36,575 nucleotides of DNA, taken from positions 1 through 36,575 of the forward strand of contig NZ_BCUA01000037.1 in NCBI RefSeq assembly GCF_001591045.1, written 5' to 3'. The position numbers and the translations under genes were made by a program. Below are positions 8,806-17,633 of this stretch, one piece after another. This stretch comes from Sphingopyxis granuli NBRC 100800 (GTDB lineage: Bacteria > Pseudomonadota > Alphaproteobacteria > Sphingomonadales > Sphingomonadaceae). The notes beneath the pieces were generated by a model. That model did no database searches. It worked only from the letters and a program-made list of their open reading frames with translations, and was not told where the DNA came from. The number at the start of each line of letters is the position of its first letter. Within the stretch, counting starts at the first letter, position 1.

Positions 8806-10740
8806 TCATCCCCCCGCATGATAGAAATCATACACCGCCTGCGCGACGCCCGCGCTCACTCCGGGCGCCTTCTGCAAATCCTCGAGGCTCGCGCCGCGCA
8901 CCGCGCGCGCGGTGCCGAAATGCATGAGCAGCGCCTTCTTGCGCGCCGGCCCGATCCCCGGCACCTCGTCGAGCGGCGACGACCCCATCGCCTTCGCGCG
9001 CTTCTGCCGATGCGCGCCGATCGCGAAGCGGTGCGCCTCGTCGCGCAGGCGCTGGATATAGAAGAGCACCGCATTGTTGGGGGGCAGCGTGAACTCGCGC
9101 CCGTCGGGCAGATAGAAAGTCTCGCGCCCCGCGTTTCGGTCGGGCCCCTTGGCGACGCCCACATAGGGCAGATCGTCGATCCCGAGTTCGGCGAACACGG
9201 TCGAGACCGCCGATACCTGTCCGCGTCCCCCGTCGATCAGCACCAGATCGGGCCATTCGCCCCTGGTCCGTTCGGGATCTTCCTCGATCGCGCGCGCGAA
9301 ACGGCGCTGGAAGACTTCGCGCATCATCGCGAAATCGTCTCCGGGCTGCGTCTCGGCGCGCTTGATGTTGAACTTGCGATAGGCGCCCTTGATCCAGCCT
9401 TCGGGCCCCGCAACGACCATCGCGCCGAGCGCGTTGGTCCCCTGGATATGGCTGTTGTCGTAGATTTCGATGCGCTGCGGCGCCTCGTCGAGGTCGAACA
9501 GCTCGGCGAGTTCGCGGCCGAGCTTCGCCTGCGTGCTGCTTTCCGCCAGCCGGCGGTCGAGTTCCTCCCCCGCGTTGCGCACCGCCTGTTCGAGGAGACG
9601 GCGGCGGTTGCCGCGCTGCGGCACGCTGATCTCCACCTTGCGTCCCGCCGTTTCGCTCAGCGCTTCGGCAAGCAGCGGACAATCGTCGGGCTCGCGGTCG
9701 ACGAGGATCAGCTTGGGCGGTGGCACGCCTTCGTAGAATTGCATCAGGAAGCTCGCCATCACCTCGGCCTCGGGCACCCCCGCGACATGCGCGGGGAAGA
9801 AGCTGCGATGCCCCCAGTTCTGCCCGCCGCGGATGAAGAAGCCCGCGACGCAGAGCTGCCCGCCCTTCGCCGCGAGCGCGAAGACGTCGGCGTCGCCCAG
9901 CCCGTCGGCGTGGACCGACTGGCTGCCCTGGATGAAGGTCAGCGCCTTCAGCCGGTCGCGCAGCACCGCCGCCAGTTCATAGTCCATCGCCTCTGCGGCC
10001 CTGGTCATCGCGGCGCCGAGCCGTTTCTGCACCGCGGTCGAGCGGCCTTCGAGGAAATCCTGCGCGTCGCTCACCAGTTCGGCATAATCCGCCTTGCCGA
10101 TCCGCCCGACGCACGGCGCCGAACAGCGGCGGATCTGGTAGAGCAGGCAGGGACGCGAGCGGTTGGCGAAGAAACTGTCGGTGCAGCTTCGCAGCAGGAA
10201 GGTCTTTTGCAGCGCGTTGAGCGTGCGGTTCACCGACCCGGCGCTCGCGAACGGCCCGTAATAGCGCCCTTTGGCGCGCCGCGCGCCGCGGTGCTTCTGG
10301 ACGCGCGGGAAATCATGGTCGGCGCGCAGCAGGATGAAGGGGAAGCTCTTGTCGTCGCGCAGCAGCACATTGTAGGGCGGGCGATAGCGCTTGATGAGCT
10401 GCGCTTCGAGCAGCAGCGCCTCGGCCTCGCTGGTGGTGGTGACGATCTCCATCGCGCGCGTCTGAGCGACCATGCGCTGGAGCCGCTGCGGCAATCGCGC
10501 GACCTGCGTGTAATTGGTGACGCGGTTCTTCAGCGCGCGCGCCTTGCCGACATAGAGCACGTCGCCGCGCGCATCGAGCATGCGATAGACGCCGGGCCGC
10601 ACCGGCAATTTGCGCACCACGCCGCGGATCACCTCGGCCCCGCGCGTCAGGTCGGGCTTGTCGCCCTCCGCCCCGCTGCCGCGGACGACATAGGTCGCCT
10701 TCTCTTCGTTGAACCGGTCGGGAGCGTTGGGGCGAGCCAT
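8806..10740 (-). CDS. uvrC: Excinuclease ABC subunit C (UvrC)
   Basis: Nuclease of UvrABC nucleotide-excision repair, making the 3' and 5' incisions. 644 residues. The GIY-YIG nuclease domain lies near 46-125 (GVYRMLDARGDVLYVGKARAL), a Cys cluster CxxYxxRRCxxPC near 205-220, a UVR motif (AMDYELAAVLRDRLKALTFIQ), and the RNase H-like second nuclease (IEIYDNSHIQGTNALGAMVV, DLVLIDGGRGQVSAV). The C-terminal helix-hairpin-helix pair reads DEVPGIGPARKKALLMHFG and ends KAPGVSAGVAQAVYDFY. The chosen ATG (10740) gives MARPNAPDRFNEEKATYVV; an alternative in-frame ATG is nine bases upstream, and neither has a clear Shine-Dalgarno. It lies just after the atp operon terminator. Confidence 0.95.
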   Translation of the reverse strand: MARPNAPDRFNEEKATYVVRGSGAEGDKPDLTRGAEVIRGVVRKLPVRPGVYRMLDARGDVLYVGKARALKNRVTNYTQVARLPQRLQRMVAQTRAMEIVTTTSEAEALLLEAQLIKRYRPPYNVLLRDDKSFPFILLRADHDFPRVQKHRGARRAKGRYYGPFASAGSVNRTLNALQKTFLLRSCTDSFFANRSRPCLLYQIRRCSAPCVGRIGKADYAELVSDAQDFLEGRSTAVQKRLGAAMTRAAEAMDYELAAVLRDRLKALTFIQGSQSVHADGLGDADVFALAAKGGQLCVAGFFIRGGQNWGHRSFFPAHVAGVPEAEVMASFLMQFYEGVPPPKLILVDREPDDCPLLAEALSETAGRKVEISVPQRGNRRRLLEQAVRNAGEELDRRLAESSTQAKLGRELAELFDLDEAPQRIEIYDNSHIQGTNALGAMVVAGPEGWIKGAYRKFNIKRAETQPGDDFAMMREVFQRRFARAIEEDPERTRGEWPDLVLIDGGRGQVSAVSTVFAELGIDDLPYVGVAKGPDRNAGRETFYLPDGREFTLPPNNAVLFYIQRLRDEAHRFAIGAHRQKRAKAMGSSPLDEVPGIGPARKKALLMHFGTARAVRGASLEDLQKAPGVSAGVAQAVYDFYHAGG

Positions 10741-10810
10741 GCCAGCCATGTAGGCGATGACGCGACGGGTCGCCATAGGGGCGGGCCAGAAAGCCGCGAT
10801 AGCCCCCAGA

Positions 10811-10841
10811 AACAAAAACGCCCGCGGATTTTCCGCGGGCG
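10811..10841 (-). terminator. Rho-independent terminator of the atp F0 operon
   Basis: Read on the minus strand: GCCCGCGG, loop AAAAT, CCGCGGGC, then GTTTTTGTTT. An eight-base GC stem with a T-rich tail lies 24 bases after the atpF stop. It separates the atp operon from uvrC on the same strand. Confidence 0.9.
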
Positions 10842-10865
10842 CCTTGGTCCGGCGATGCCGAACGA

Positions 10866-11414
10866 TCAGCCCTTGGCGACCGCCGCGATGGCCTTGTCGA
10901 CGAGGGCCGCGTCCGCCTTGGCATCGTGCCGGGCGGCGATCAGGGCGGCCGCCGCGTCGGTGGCGGCCTTTGCCGCCGCTTCGCGCACATCGGCGAGCGC
11001 GCTGGCTTCGGCGGCCGCGATGCGGTCCTCGGCCATCTGCTTGCGGCGCCCGATCAGCGCGGTCGCGTCGGCCTTCGCCTTGGCGACGAGCCCCTCGGCC
11101 TCGGCCTCGGCGCGGGCGCGCAACTCTTCGGCTTCTTTCGCCGCAGCGGCGAGCTTCGCCTCATATTCGGCCTTCAGCGATTCGGCGTCGAGCCGAAGCT
11201 GTTCGGCTTCGCTGAGCTGCCGGGCGATTTCGGCGATCTTCCTGTCGAGCATCGCGCCGATCCCGGCGGGCGCCTTCTTCCAGACGAGAACGCCGAGGAA
11301 GATCGTCATCGCCAGCGCCACCCACCAGCTCGGCGACGACAGGATCGAGCCCGCCGCGCCGCCGCCATGCGCCGCACCGGCGGCTTCGGACAGGACCAGA
11401 GTCAGATTAGCCAT
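10866..11414 (-). CDS. atpF: ATP synthase F0 subunit b (AtpF)
   Basis: Peripheral-stalk subunit b of the F-type ATP synthase. 182 residues: one membrane segment near 30-46 (WWVALAMTIFLGVLVWKKAP), then a long charged, alanine-rich coiled coil (RKIAEIARQLSEAEQLRLDAE onward). The N-terminal extension with HGGGAAGS is common in alphaproteobacterial b subunits. It overlaps the end of the b' gene by eight bases. Together with b' it forms a heterodimeric stalk, as in other alphaproteobacteria. It is the last gene before the terminator. Confidence 0.93.
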   Translation of the reverse strand: MANLTLVLSEAAGAAHGGGAAGSILSSPSWWVALAMTIFLGVLVWKKAPAGIGAMLDRKIAEIARQLSEAEQLRLDAESLKAEYEAKLAAAAKEAEELRARAEAEAEGLVAKAKADATALIGRRKQMAEDRIAAAEASALADVREAAAKAATDAAAALIAARHDAKADAALVDKAIAAVAKG

Positions 11415-11904
11415 GGAGCACCGCCTTCACCGCCTGCTTCGCGTCCGCGGCGGCGACCTTCACACCCGACAGCTTCGCGACGAGTTCGCTCGCCGCTTCC
11501 GCCGCGACCGACTCGATCTCGGCCATCGCCGATCCGCGCGCCGCGGCGACATCGGCTTCGGCCGCCGTCATTTTCTCCGCCAGTTCGGCATCGACCTTGG
11601 CAAGGCGCTTTTCGGCGTCGCGCGCCGCCTTGTCCTTCGCATCCTGCACCGCCTTTTGCGCGGCGGCGCGGCTGAGGTCGCTCTGCTGGCGATATTGTTC
11701 CTCCAGCCCGTCGGCGGAGGCGTGCGCCGCCTTGGCCGCGGCCAGATCGTCGGCGATCTTGCGGTCGCGCGCGTCGACGGTCGCCTCGATCTTGGGATAC
11801 ATGCCGAGACCGATCACCACGAAAACCGCGCCGAAAATCAGCGCGAGCCAGAAAAGCTGCGATGCGAAGAACCAATTTTCCGCAAGCTGGTTGATCTGTG
11901 GCAT
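11407..11904 (-). CDS. atpF': ATP synthase F0 subunit b' (AtpF', AtpG)
   Basis: Second, diverged b-type stalk subunit. 165 residues with an N-terminal membrane segment (FFASQLFWLALIFGAVFVVI, about 12-31) followed by GLGMYPKIEATVDARDRKI and a long coiled coil. MPQINQLAENWF is the family N-terminus. ATG 11904-11902 has GGAAGAAGAG upstream; an upstream in-frame ATG at 11973 would add sequence unlike the family. Presence of a separate b' gene is typical of alphaproteobacteria and photosynthetic bacteria. The spacer to atpE is 94 bases. Confidence 0.93.
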   Translation of the reverse strand: MPQINQLAENWFFASQLFWLALIFGAVFVVIGLGMYPKIEATVDARDRKIADDLAAAKAAHASADGLEEQYRQQSDLSRAAAQKAVQDAKDKAARDAEKRLAKVDAELAEKMTAAEADVAAARGSAMAEIESVAAEAASELVAKLSGVKVAAADAKQAVKAVLHG

Positions 11905-11998
11905 TTCTCTTCTTCCGATTGACGACTGCCCGGCGCACGCGCGCCGAAAGGCCGCCGCGCCGTCCCGCCACACGGCGGAACCGGCGCGGCGTCGACCG

Positions 11999-12229
11999 TC
12001 AGGCCGCCTTCAGATAGAGCAGGATCGCGATCAGGAACGACAGCAGGCCCAGAAGCTCCGCCGCGGCGAAGCCGATGAACAGGCGGCCCTGCTGACCGTC
12101 GGCCGCCGCCGGATTGCGCAGCGCGCTTTCCAGGAAGCTGCCGAAGACATTGCCCACGCCGATCGCGGCCATGCCGGCGCCGATCGCGGCGAGACCGGCA
12201 CCGATGAGCGTCGCTGCTTGTGCGTCCAT
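11999..12229 (-). CDS. atpE: ATP synthase F0 subunit c (AtpE)
   Basis: Proteolipid subunit of the rotor ring. 76 residues with two membrane helices: an alanine/glycine-rich first helix ([20 protein letters not shown]), the polar loop [10 protein letters not shown], and the second helix with the proton-carrying carboxylate E58 in [16 protein letters not shown]. The loop arginine R39 is present. The ribosome site AAGGAG lies about eight bases upstream of ATG 12229-12227. The motifs show no obvious sodium-binding pattern, so a proton rotor is inferred. Confidence 0.95.
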   Translation of the reverse strand: MDAQAATLIGAGLAAIGAGMAAIGVGNVFGSFLESALRNPAAADGQQGRLFIGFAAAELLGLLSFLIAILLYLKAA

Positions 12230-12270
12230 GAACTTAACTCCTTGAGGTAAACGTTTGGATTGAAACGGGA

Positions 12271-13053
12271 TTAGTGAAGATTGACCGCGTCGTTGATATA
12301 GAGCGAGGTCAACAGGGCGAAAACATAGGCCTGGATGCCCGCGACCAGCAGCTCGAGCGCGCTGATACCGATCATCAGGGCGAGGCTGGCGATGCCGACC
12401 GGGAGCCCGATCGCGACACCGGCGCCCGAGCTCTGGACGATGAAGTTCGCGAACACCTCCAGCAGCACGTGCCCGGCGGTCATCGCGACGAACAGTCGCA
12501 GGCCGAGACTGAACGGGCGCACCATGAACGACACGAACTCGATCGGCGCGATGAACGGGATCATCGGCCACGGCGTGCCGTGCGGGACGAAGAGCGAGAA
12601 GAAATGCAGCCCGTGGCGCCAGAAGCCGACGACCAGCACGATCGCGAAGGACAGGATCGCGAGGATGCCGGTGATGGTGAAGTGGCTCGTCACGGTCAGC
12701 GGGTGCAGGCCGGCCAGCGCAAAAGGCACCATTCCCAGCACGTTGCAGAACAGAATGAACATGAAGAGCGAAAAGACATAGGGCGTGTATTTGCGCCCTT
12801 CCGGTCCGATGTTCGTCGACATCATCGACGAAACGAAACCGGTGAAGCCTTCGACGGCCATCTGCCAGCGCCCGGGAACGAGCTGCCGCTTCATGCCGCC
12901 GAGCATGAAGAGCCATAGGATGACGGCGGCGGCGGCCATCCAGACCGCACTGGTGGTCAGCCACACCTCCCGTCCCTCGACCGCGAACAGCTTCGCGATC
13001 GGTTCGACGGTGAACTGGTGCATCGGGTCGAATTTACCGGCCTCTGCGGACAC
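12271..13053 (-). CDS. atpB: ATP synthase F0 subunit a (AtpB), GTG start
   Basis: Proton-channel stator subunit. 260 residues with five or six membrane helices. The region [21 protein letters not shown] holds the essential arginine ([10 protein letters not shown]), and the last helices contain [20 protein letters not shown]. The start was set at GTG 13053-13051 because GGAG (13065-13062) lies eight bases before it and the protein then begins (M)[17 protein letters not shown], as in related species. A GTG nine bases upstream is only one base from that GGAG and is less likely. It is followed by atpE after 41 bases. Confidence 0.94.
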   Translation of the reverse strand: MSAEAGKFDPMHQFTVEPIAKLFAVEGREVWLTTSAVWMAAAAVILWLFMLGGMKRQLVPGRWQMAVEGFTGFVSSMMSTNIGPEGRKYTPYVFSLFMFILFCNVLGMVPFALAGLHPLTVTSHFTITGILAILSFAIVLVVGFWRHGLHFFSLFVPHGTPWPMIPFIAPIEFVSFMVRPFSLGLRLFVAMTAGHVLLEVFANFIVQSSGAGVAIGLPVGIASLALMIGISALELLVAGIQAYVFALLTSLYINDAVNLH

Positions 13054-13107
13054 GCGCGTCACTCCAAACTATCCCCGCGCCTGACGGTGCCGGGCTGAAC
13101 CTTGAGC

Positions 13108-13443
13108 CTATGCCGAACCGCCCTTGTCGCGCGATGCGGCATTGGCGATCCGAAAGATATTCCTGAAGGCGACGACGACCCCGAGAGCCAGCATCCCCAA
13201 CAAACCCCAGGGCGAGGTGTCGGCGAAGCGGTCGATCAGCCAGCCGATCAACGCACCGCCCAGCATCCCGCCCAGCAATTCGGCCAGAACCCGGTTTCCG
13301 AGCCGATAATTGGCGTCGGATTCGGGCGCGCTGACCCCGGCCCGCCTGGCTTCTGCGGCTTCGGCCCGGTCCAATCGCTCTTCGAGCGAGACCAGGCGCG
13401 AATCCTCCGAAGCTGGTTCCGGATCGCTGCCATTCCCCGTCAT
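13108..13443 (-). CDS. atpI: ATP synthase accessory protein AtpI/AtpZ
   Basis: 111 residues, first gene of the F0 operon. The N-terminal half is charged and likely helical (SRLVSLEERLDRAEAAEARR), and the C-terminal half has two membrane helices: LAELLGGMLGGALIGWLIDR and GLLGMLALGVVVAFRNIFRI. This is the F0F1-ATPase gene-1/AtpZ family, thought to help c-ring assembly or Mg2+/Ca2+ uptake. ATG 13443-13441 was chosen; AGGAGG lies ten bases upstream, and a closer out-of-frame ATG was ignored. Confidence 0.88.
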   Translation of the reverse strand: MTGNGSDPEPASEDSRLVSLEERLDRAEAAEARRAGVSAPESDANYRLGNRVLAELLGGMLGGALIGWLIDRFADTSPWGLLGMLALGVVVAFRNIFRIANAASRDKGGSA

Positions 13444-13476
13444 CTTCCGCCATCCTCCTGAAACAGAACCGGAATG

Positions 13477-13516
13477 CCCCGATTCTGCCTGCGAAAAAAG
13501 GCCCGAAAAATCGGGG
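13477..13516 (-). promoter_or_regulatory. Possible attenuator with alternative hairpins in the atpI leader
   Basis: Read on the minus strand, the leader has CCCGA-TTTT-TCGGG (13515-13502) followed by CC and six T (13499-13494), a short terminator-like hairpin. The same left arm, extended as CCCCGATT (13516-13509), is also an exact complement of AATCGGGG (13484-13477), further along toward the atpI ribosome site. The two pairings exclude each other, as in an attenuator. No ligand or leader peptide was recognised. The stem of the terminator form is only five base pairs, so the function is uncertain. Confidence 0.4.
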
Positions 13517-13534
13517 GACCCCTGAGGCGCGGTC

Positions 13535-13563
13535 CGTTTAGAAACGCCGCCCCATGAAGTCAA
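13535..13563 (-). promoter_or_regulatory. Promoter of the atp F0 operon
   Basis: On the minus strand TTGACT (13563-13558) and TAAACG (13540-13535) are 17 bases apart, a good sigma-70-type promoter. It would start transcription near 13528, about 85 bases before the atpI ATG. Confidence 0.65.
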
Positions 13564-13638
13564 TGCCCGCACGCGAGCGCGCGGCTTAATCTTGCTGCGC
13601 TGCGGCAATATCGTTCGGATCGCGCCTCTTGCGGACGC

Positions 13639-13672
13639 AAAAATGCCGCCGCGTTTAGGGGCGCGGCGGCAT
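13639..13672 (-). terminator. Rho-independent terminator after ydbL
   Basis: Read on the minus strand: ATGCCGCCGCG, loop CCCCTAAA, CGCGGCGGCAT, then TTTT. An eleven-base perfect stem lies 33 bases beyond the ydbL stop, closing the ydbH-ynbE-ydbL operon before the atp promoter. Confidence 0.85.
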
Positions 13673-13704
13673 CAAGCGCCCGCGGGCGCTGCGAAGCTGT
13701 GATC

Positions 13705-14103
13705 TCAGGGGCAGCGCGAATCCCGGACCGGCGCGCCGCTGTCGCGCGTCAGCCAGCGGCCGTCGGGCGCCTTGTACTTCTCGCCCGCCCTGGTCTTCGC
13801 GATCAGGTTGCATCCGGTCGCGAAGGCGAACTGCTCGACCGTGCTGCCCTGCGGTGCATTGCTGGTGTAGGCGGCCTTGCGCTTGATGTTGATATCGGTG
13901 ACGAGCTTGCGCACCGCATCGGTCGGCGTCGACACGAAGCCCAGATAGCCGTCGGGCTGCTCGCCGATCTGGCCGTCGGCCCGCGCCTGTTCATAGGCCG
14001 GATCGCGCTGCGCCATCGCCGAGGGAACGGCGACCGCCACCGCGGCTGTCGCGGCAATCGCCGCCATCGCCATCGTGCCGGGTTTCCACTGTTTCACACG
14101 CAT
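13705..14103 (-). CDS. ydbL: YdbL-like DUF1318 periplasmic protein
   Basis: 132 residues with a signal peptide (KQWKPGTMAMAAIAATAAVA to AMA, cut before QRDPAYE). The mature protein has the DUF1318 pattern: ARADGQIGEQPDGYLGFV, then VRKLVTDINIKRKAAYTSNA and GCNLIAKTRAGEKYKAPDGRW. In E. coli, YdbL works with YnbE and the AsmA-like YdbH in envelope lipid transport, and is thought to act as a chaperone for their assembly. Position directly after ynbE (28-base gap) supports the same role. ATG 14103-14101 was chosen as the start of the signal peptide; AAAAGAG precedes it. Confidence 0.88.
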   Translation of the reverse strand: MRVKQWKPGTMAMAAIAATAAVAVAVPSAMAQRDPAYEQARADGQIGEQPDGYLGFVSTPTDAVRKLVTDINIKRKAAYTSNAPQGSTVEQFAFATGCNLIAKTRAGEKYKAPDGRWLTRDSGAPVRDSRCP

Positions 14104-14131
14104 CTCTTTTGTGTCCCCAATCCAGTTCGCG

Positions 14132-14347
14132 TCAGAATATCTCGCTATTCTGCTCGATGAGCTTCTTGGCATCGCCATCCAGCCTATACACGACTTCCTG
14201 CTTGATGTTGATGTTCAGGTTGATCTCGATCGGCTTGTCCGGCGTGTCGATCTGTACGCAGCCCGCGAGGGCAGGCGCAAGGATCAGGCTCGCCAGAGCA
14301 TGCGCGCCGATGGCATGCCTCCTTGCTCCGGTCTTGATGGCGGTCAT
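14132..14347 (-). CDS. ynbE: YnbE-like outer-membrane lipoprotein
   Basis: 71 residues. A lipoprotein signal ends in the lipobox LAGC (cysteine at about 30, after APALAG). The short mature part, CVQIDTPDKPIEINLNINIK, is the hallmark of the YnbE family, a tiny lipoprotein whose beta strand is thought to pair with the C-terminal end of YdbH to complete a bridge between the membranes. The start ATG overlaps the ydbH stop by four bases, and ydbL follows, so the three are co-transcribed and coupled. Confidence 0.88.
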   Translation of the reverse strand: MTAIKTGARRHAIGAHALASLILAPALAGCVQIDTPDKPIEINLNINIKQEVVYRLDGDAKKLIEQNSEIF

Positions 14348-17300
14348 GGCATGGGCTCGCTTTCTGGGGGCTGAACGGGTTTCGATGCGGCGGCGGCCGC
14401 GGCTTCGGCCTCTTCCTGCACGCGCAACAGGGTCGACAGATTCTGTTCGATCAGCAGCGTCGGATCGTAGAACCCCTTGGCCGATGTGATGAGCTGGCGG
14501 AAGGGCGCCTGGATCTTGACGTTGAAGACCAGCGGCAATCGGGCGATCTGTTTGGTCAGGAAATTGCGCGTCGCGCCCTCGCCCTGCCCCACGCCGCCGA
14601 AGCGGATGTCGGTCACCATCTCGCCGTCCAGATCCCCGTTCAATATGATCGTCAGGTCGTCATATTGGAGCGATCGCAGCGCGCCAAAGGCAAAATTGGC
14701 GATCGCGCCCAGATTGTGGTTCGACAGTTCGCCGACATAGGCGAGCGTCCCGCCGCCGGCGCGCGCATCGATCCGCCCGCCGACGATGCGCCCGCCGAGC
14801 CCGTCGAACTCGACCGGCAGCGTCCCGTCGAACAGGCCGGTCGCGTTGATGTTGTCGAAGCCGAACTGCTGGAGGAAGATCGCCGCATCGACGCCGACGA
14901 TGTCGAACGACAGGCGCCGCGTCTGGCTGGCGTTGAAATCGAGCGTCGTCGGGTGCAGCGACAGTTCGCCGCCCGCGAACGGCCAGCGCCCGCCGTCGAT
15001 CCGCACGCGATTGTCGCCGAGCAGCCGATAGGTGATCGTTCCCCCGATCACCGGGATGCCCGGGTTGATCTCGTCGATCCGGGCCACCTGCCCCGGCGCC
15101 GACCGCAGGCCGATCAGATCGTCGAAGGTCAAGGTCGCGGTCAGCCCCGTCACCGGACCGAAGGCAGCGGCCAGATTCGCGTCGGCGGTCGCGAAGGTGC
15201 CGTGGCTGGTGACGCCATCGGGCGTCCATTCGATCCGTCCGTCACCGACGACCGATCCCTGGACGTTGGCGACGACGCCGAGCGCGAGGCGGGTGAGCTG
15301 ATCGGGCTGGAACCGATCGTCGAATCGCAGCTCGCGGACCTTGAGGTCGGCGGCGCCGGTGCCGCTGTCGAGCCGGTGGGTGATCGTCGTGTCGACGACC
15401 GATCGCCCGCTCTTCTCTTCGCGAAATGCCGCCTCGGCATCGATCGTGCCGTCCGCGAAGCGCAGATGCGCGCCGTCGGCGACGAGCGGAAAGAAGCGCG
15501 CATCGGGCTCTGCGTCGGTCAGGCGAACGCCGCCGTCGAGCGTCAGCCCGTCGCGGCCCCAGCGCCACGCCCCCGCAATGTCGGACAGGATGAGCGGAAC
15601 GGCGCCGATCTTGCCGCCCGCGCCCTTGAGGTCGCCGCCCATCCCTTGCGCCGCCCGGCGACCGGTCAGCGATGCGGCGGCGAAATGCGTCGCGCCGTCC
15701 CCCTCGCCGAGCCGCACCTCTGCCCCGGCCAGCGCCCAGCGCATCGCGGCCAGATCGATGTCGGCACCGCGCGCATCGAAAGCGAAGGGCGAGGTCCCGC
15801 TCGTCCCGCGCAGCGCGATGCCCGGGACGCGGATATGCCCGCGCAGCCCCTGCGGCCCCGCGCTCAGCAGCGGCGCGCTGGGACGGCTGCACAAGTCGAT
15901 TCGCGTGGGGGCCAGCCGGAACCCGCCCACATCGACCCGGTCGGCGCCGATTCGCGTGCAGCCGCCGTCGAGCGCGAGCGCGCCGTTCGGCGCCAGCACG
16001 CCGGCGAGCGGCACCGACAGCCGCTCGACGCGCCCATCTCCGACCGGCCCCGACAGCTCGGCGCGGGTCGCGAAACGCAGCAGCGCGCCGCCCGAGAATC
16101 GCACCGGAGCCAGCGCAAGGCGCGCGCCGCCGGCGGCATAGGGTTCGACTGTTGCGACGCCGGCGATCGTGCCATCCGCGTGCCGGTCGAGCTGGAGCGA
16201 TCCCGACGGCAGGCCGCCGCCGCCGAATGCCCATTGTCCGGCGGCGATCACGGCGGGTTCGGGCGCGCCCAGCAGATAGGCGATGCGGCTGTCGTCGCTG
16301 CCGGTGAAATAAGCGCCGCTGGCACCGCGCAATTCGGGAGCGACCAGCTCGATCCGGGCCGATTTACCTTCCCCCGCCAGCGCGAATCGCGCCTTGCCTC
16401 CGGTTTCGGCGAGCATGGCGGCAAGCGCCGTCGCCGCGCGCTCCGCCAACGGGCCGACCGGACTGCCATCGACCGAGCCGCCACCCTGAACGATGGCGCG
16501 CCGCAGCGCTTCGCCGGCACGGGCGCGAGCGAATGTCAGTTCGCCGTCGACCTTCGGCGCCCGATCGCCGACCGTGGCCCTGGCGGTCAGCGCCACCTGC
16601 TCGGCGGTGACGGCATCGGCGCGCAGCCCCGCCATCGCTGCCTCCACGCTGATCGCGGTGCGACCGGCGTCGCCCGAGAATTGCGCGCGGGCGCCGATCC
16701 GTTCGGCCGCCGCCGGTCCCGCCGCGAGCCGGACAATGCTGGCATCGGCGGTACCCCGCCATTGGCGCAGATCCTCGGACAGCGAGAGATCGAGCGCAAT
16801 CTGCGGCGACGCAGCCGTCAGCTTGCCCCCGGCGCAGGCGAGGCTTGCGCCGCGGAGCGGCCCGACAAGCTGCGGCCGCACGTCACGCACGCGCACGCGG
16901 CCGTAAAAGCTGACGTCGCGACCGCTGCACCCGGCCGCGGCGAGCGTCGGCGCGACCAGCGCGAGCGTTCCGTCGAAATCCCGGCGCAGATTGCCCTTCC
17001 CGTTCAGCGCCGCGCCAATGGCGCCCCACGGCGTCCCCACGCGCGCGCGCGCATCGGCGAGCGTCACTGCCAGATCGGGCAGCACGAAGGGCGAGGTGCT
17101 CGTCGGATCGCGGAACTTGTCGAGCGCGCCGAAAGACAGGCGCCCGTCGGCGAAGGCGCCGTAGAGACGCACGCCTTCGGCGTCGATCCGCGCCACATAG
17201 GGACCGGTGAAGCCCCAGTCGAGCACGACCTCGACGCGGCGCGCGGTCAGGTCGGGACGCGCGGGATCGCCGATGACGATGTCGGTCAGCCGCTGGGTGC

Positions 17301-17493
17301 GCAAACCGATCCGTTCGATCGTGTAGCGCGCGGGAACCCCGCGCTGGTCGAGCTGGTCACGGATGAAGCTGTCAGCGATCGGCGCGCGCGCGAACCACAG
17401 GCCCGCCGCGATCGCGATCAATGCGCCGCCCGCAATCCAGCGCTTGCGGAGTCGGGGCCGCGATGCCGAATCTGCAGCGACAGGCTCGCTCAT
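14344..17493 (-). CDS. ydbH: AsmA-like YdbH family intermembrane transport protein
   Basis: 1049 residues. An inner-membrane anchor lies near 19-36 (WIAGGALIAIAAGLWFARAP) and the remainder is periplasmic and beta-rich, as in AsmA/TamB/YhdP proteins that form long grooved bridges carrying phospholipids to the outer membrane. The C-terminal DUF2125/dicarboxylate-like segment (FQQLITSAKGFYDPTLLIEQ-type; here FRQLITSAKGFYDPTLL) and FFNV-like strand regions match YdbH. It heads the operon ydbH-ynbE-ydbL. No clear Shine-Dalgarno precedes the ATG at 17493-17491. It is divergent from radC with about 210 bases between them. Confidence 0.87.
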   Translation of the reverse strand: MSEPVAADSASRPRLRKRWIAGGALIAIAAGLWFARAPIADSFIRDQLDQRGVPARYTIERIGLRTQRLTDIVIGDPARPDLTARRVEVVLDWGFTGPYVARIDAEGVRLYGAFADGRLSFGALDKFRDPTSTSPFVLPDLAVTLADARARVGTPWGAIGAALNGKGNLRRDFDGTLALVAPTLAAAGCSGRDVSFYGRVRVRDVRPQLVGPLRGASLACAGGKLTAASPQIALDLSLSEDLRQWRGTADASIVRLAAGPAAAERIGARAQFSGDAGRTAISVEAAMAGLRADAVTAEQVALTARATVGDRAPKVDGELTFARARAGEALRRAIVQGGGSVDGSPVGPLAERAATALAAMLAETGGKARFALAGEGKSARIELVAPELRGASGAYFTGSDDSRIAYLLGAPEPAVIAAGQWAFGGGGLPSGSLQLDRHADGTIAGVATVEPYAAGGARLALAPVRFSGGALLRFATRAELSGPVGDGRVERLSVPLAGVLAPNGALALDGGCTRIGADRVDVGGFRLAPTRIDLCSRPSAPLLSAGPQGLRGHIRVPGIALRGTSGTSPFAFDARGADIDLAAMRWALAGAEVRLGEGDGATHFAAASLTGRRAAQGMGGDLKGAGGKIGAVPLILSDIAGAWRWGRDGLTLDGGVRLTDAEPDARFFPLVADGAHLRFADGTIDAEAAFREEKSGRSVVDTTITHRLDSGTGAADLKVRELRFDDRFQPDQLTRLALGVVANVQGSVVGDGRIEWTPDGVTSHGTFATADANLAAAFGPVTGLTATLTFDDLIGLRSAPGQVARIDEINPGIPVIGGTITYRLLGDNRVRIDGGRWPFAGGELSLHPTTLDFNASQTRRLSFDIVGVDAAIFLQQFGFDNINATGLFDGTLPVEFDGLGGRIVGGRIDARAGGGTLAYVGELSNHNLGAIANFAFGALRSLQYDDLTIILNGDLDGEMVTDIRFGGVGQGEGATRNFLTKQIARLPLVFNVKIQAPFRQLITSAKGFYDPTLLIEQNLSTLLRVQEEAEAAAAAASKPVQPPESEPMP

Positions 17494-17633
17494 GCGCGCG
17501 ACCGCGATGAAAAAGTGGCGGATCGCGAAACCGGCGATGACGTCATGCGGTCATATTCCAATCTCGCCCGTTCCCCGTCCCCGGTCTGCCCTTCCTGTCA
17601 GCAACGCCGGAATTCCCGTTTCGCTGCAAGATA

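Noticed and set aside
8818..11922. Plus-strand open frame of over 1000 codons
   Set aside because: It runs antisense across uvrC, atpF and part of atpF', including the terminator; no domain is recognisable.
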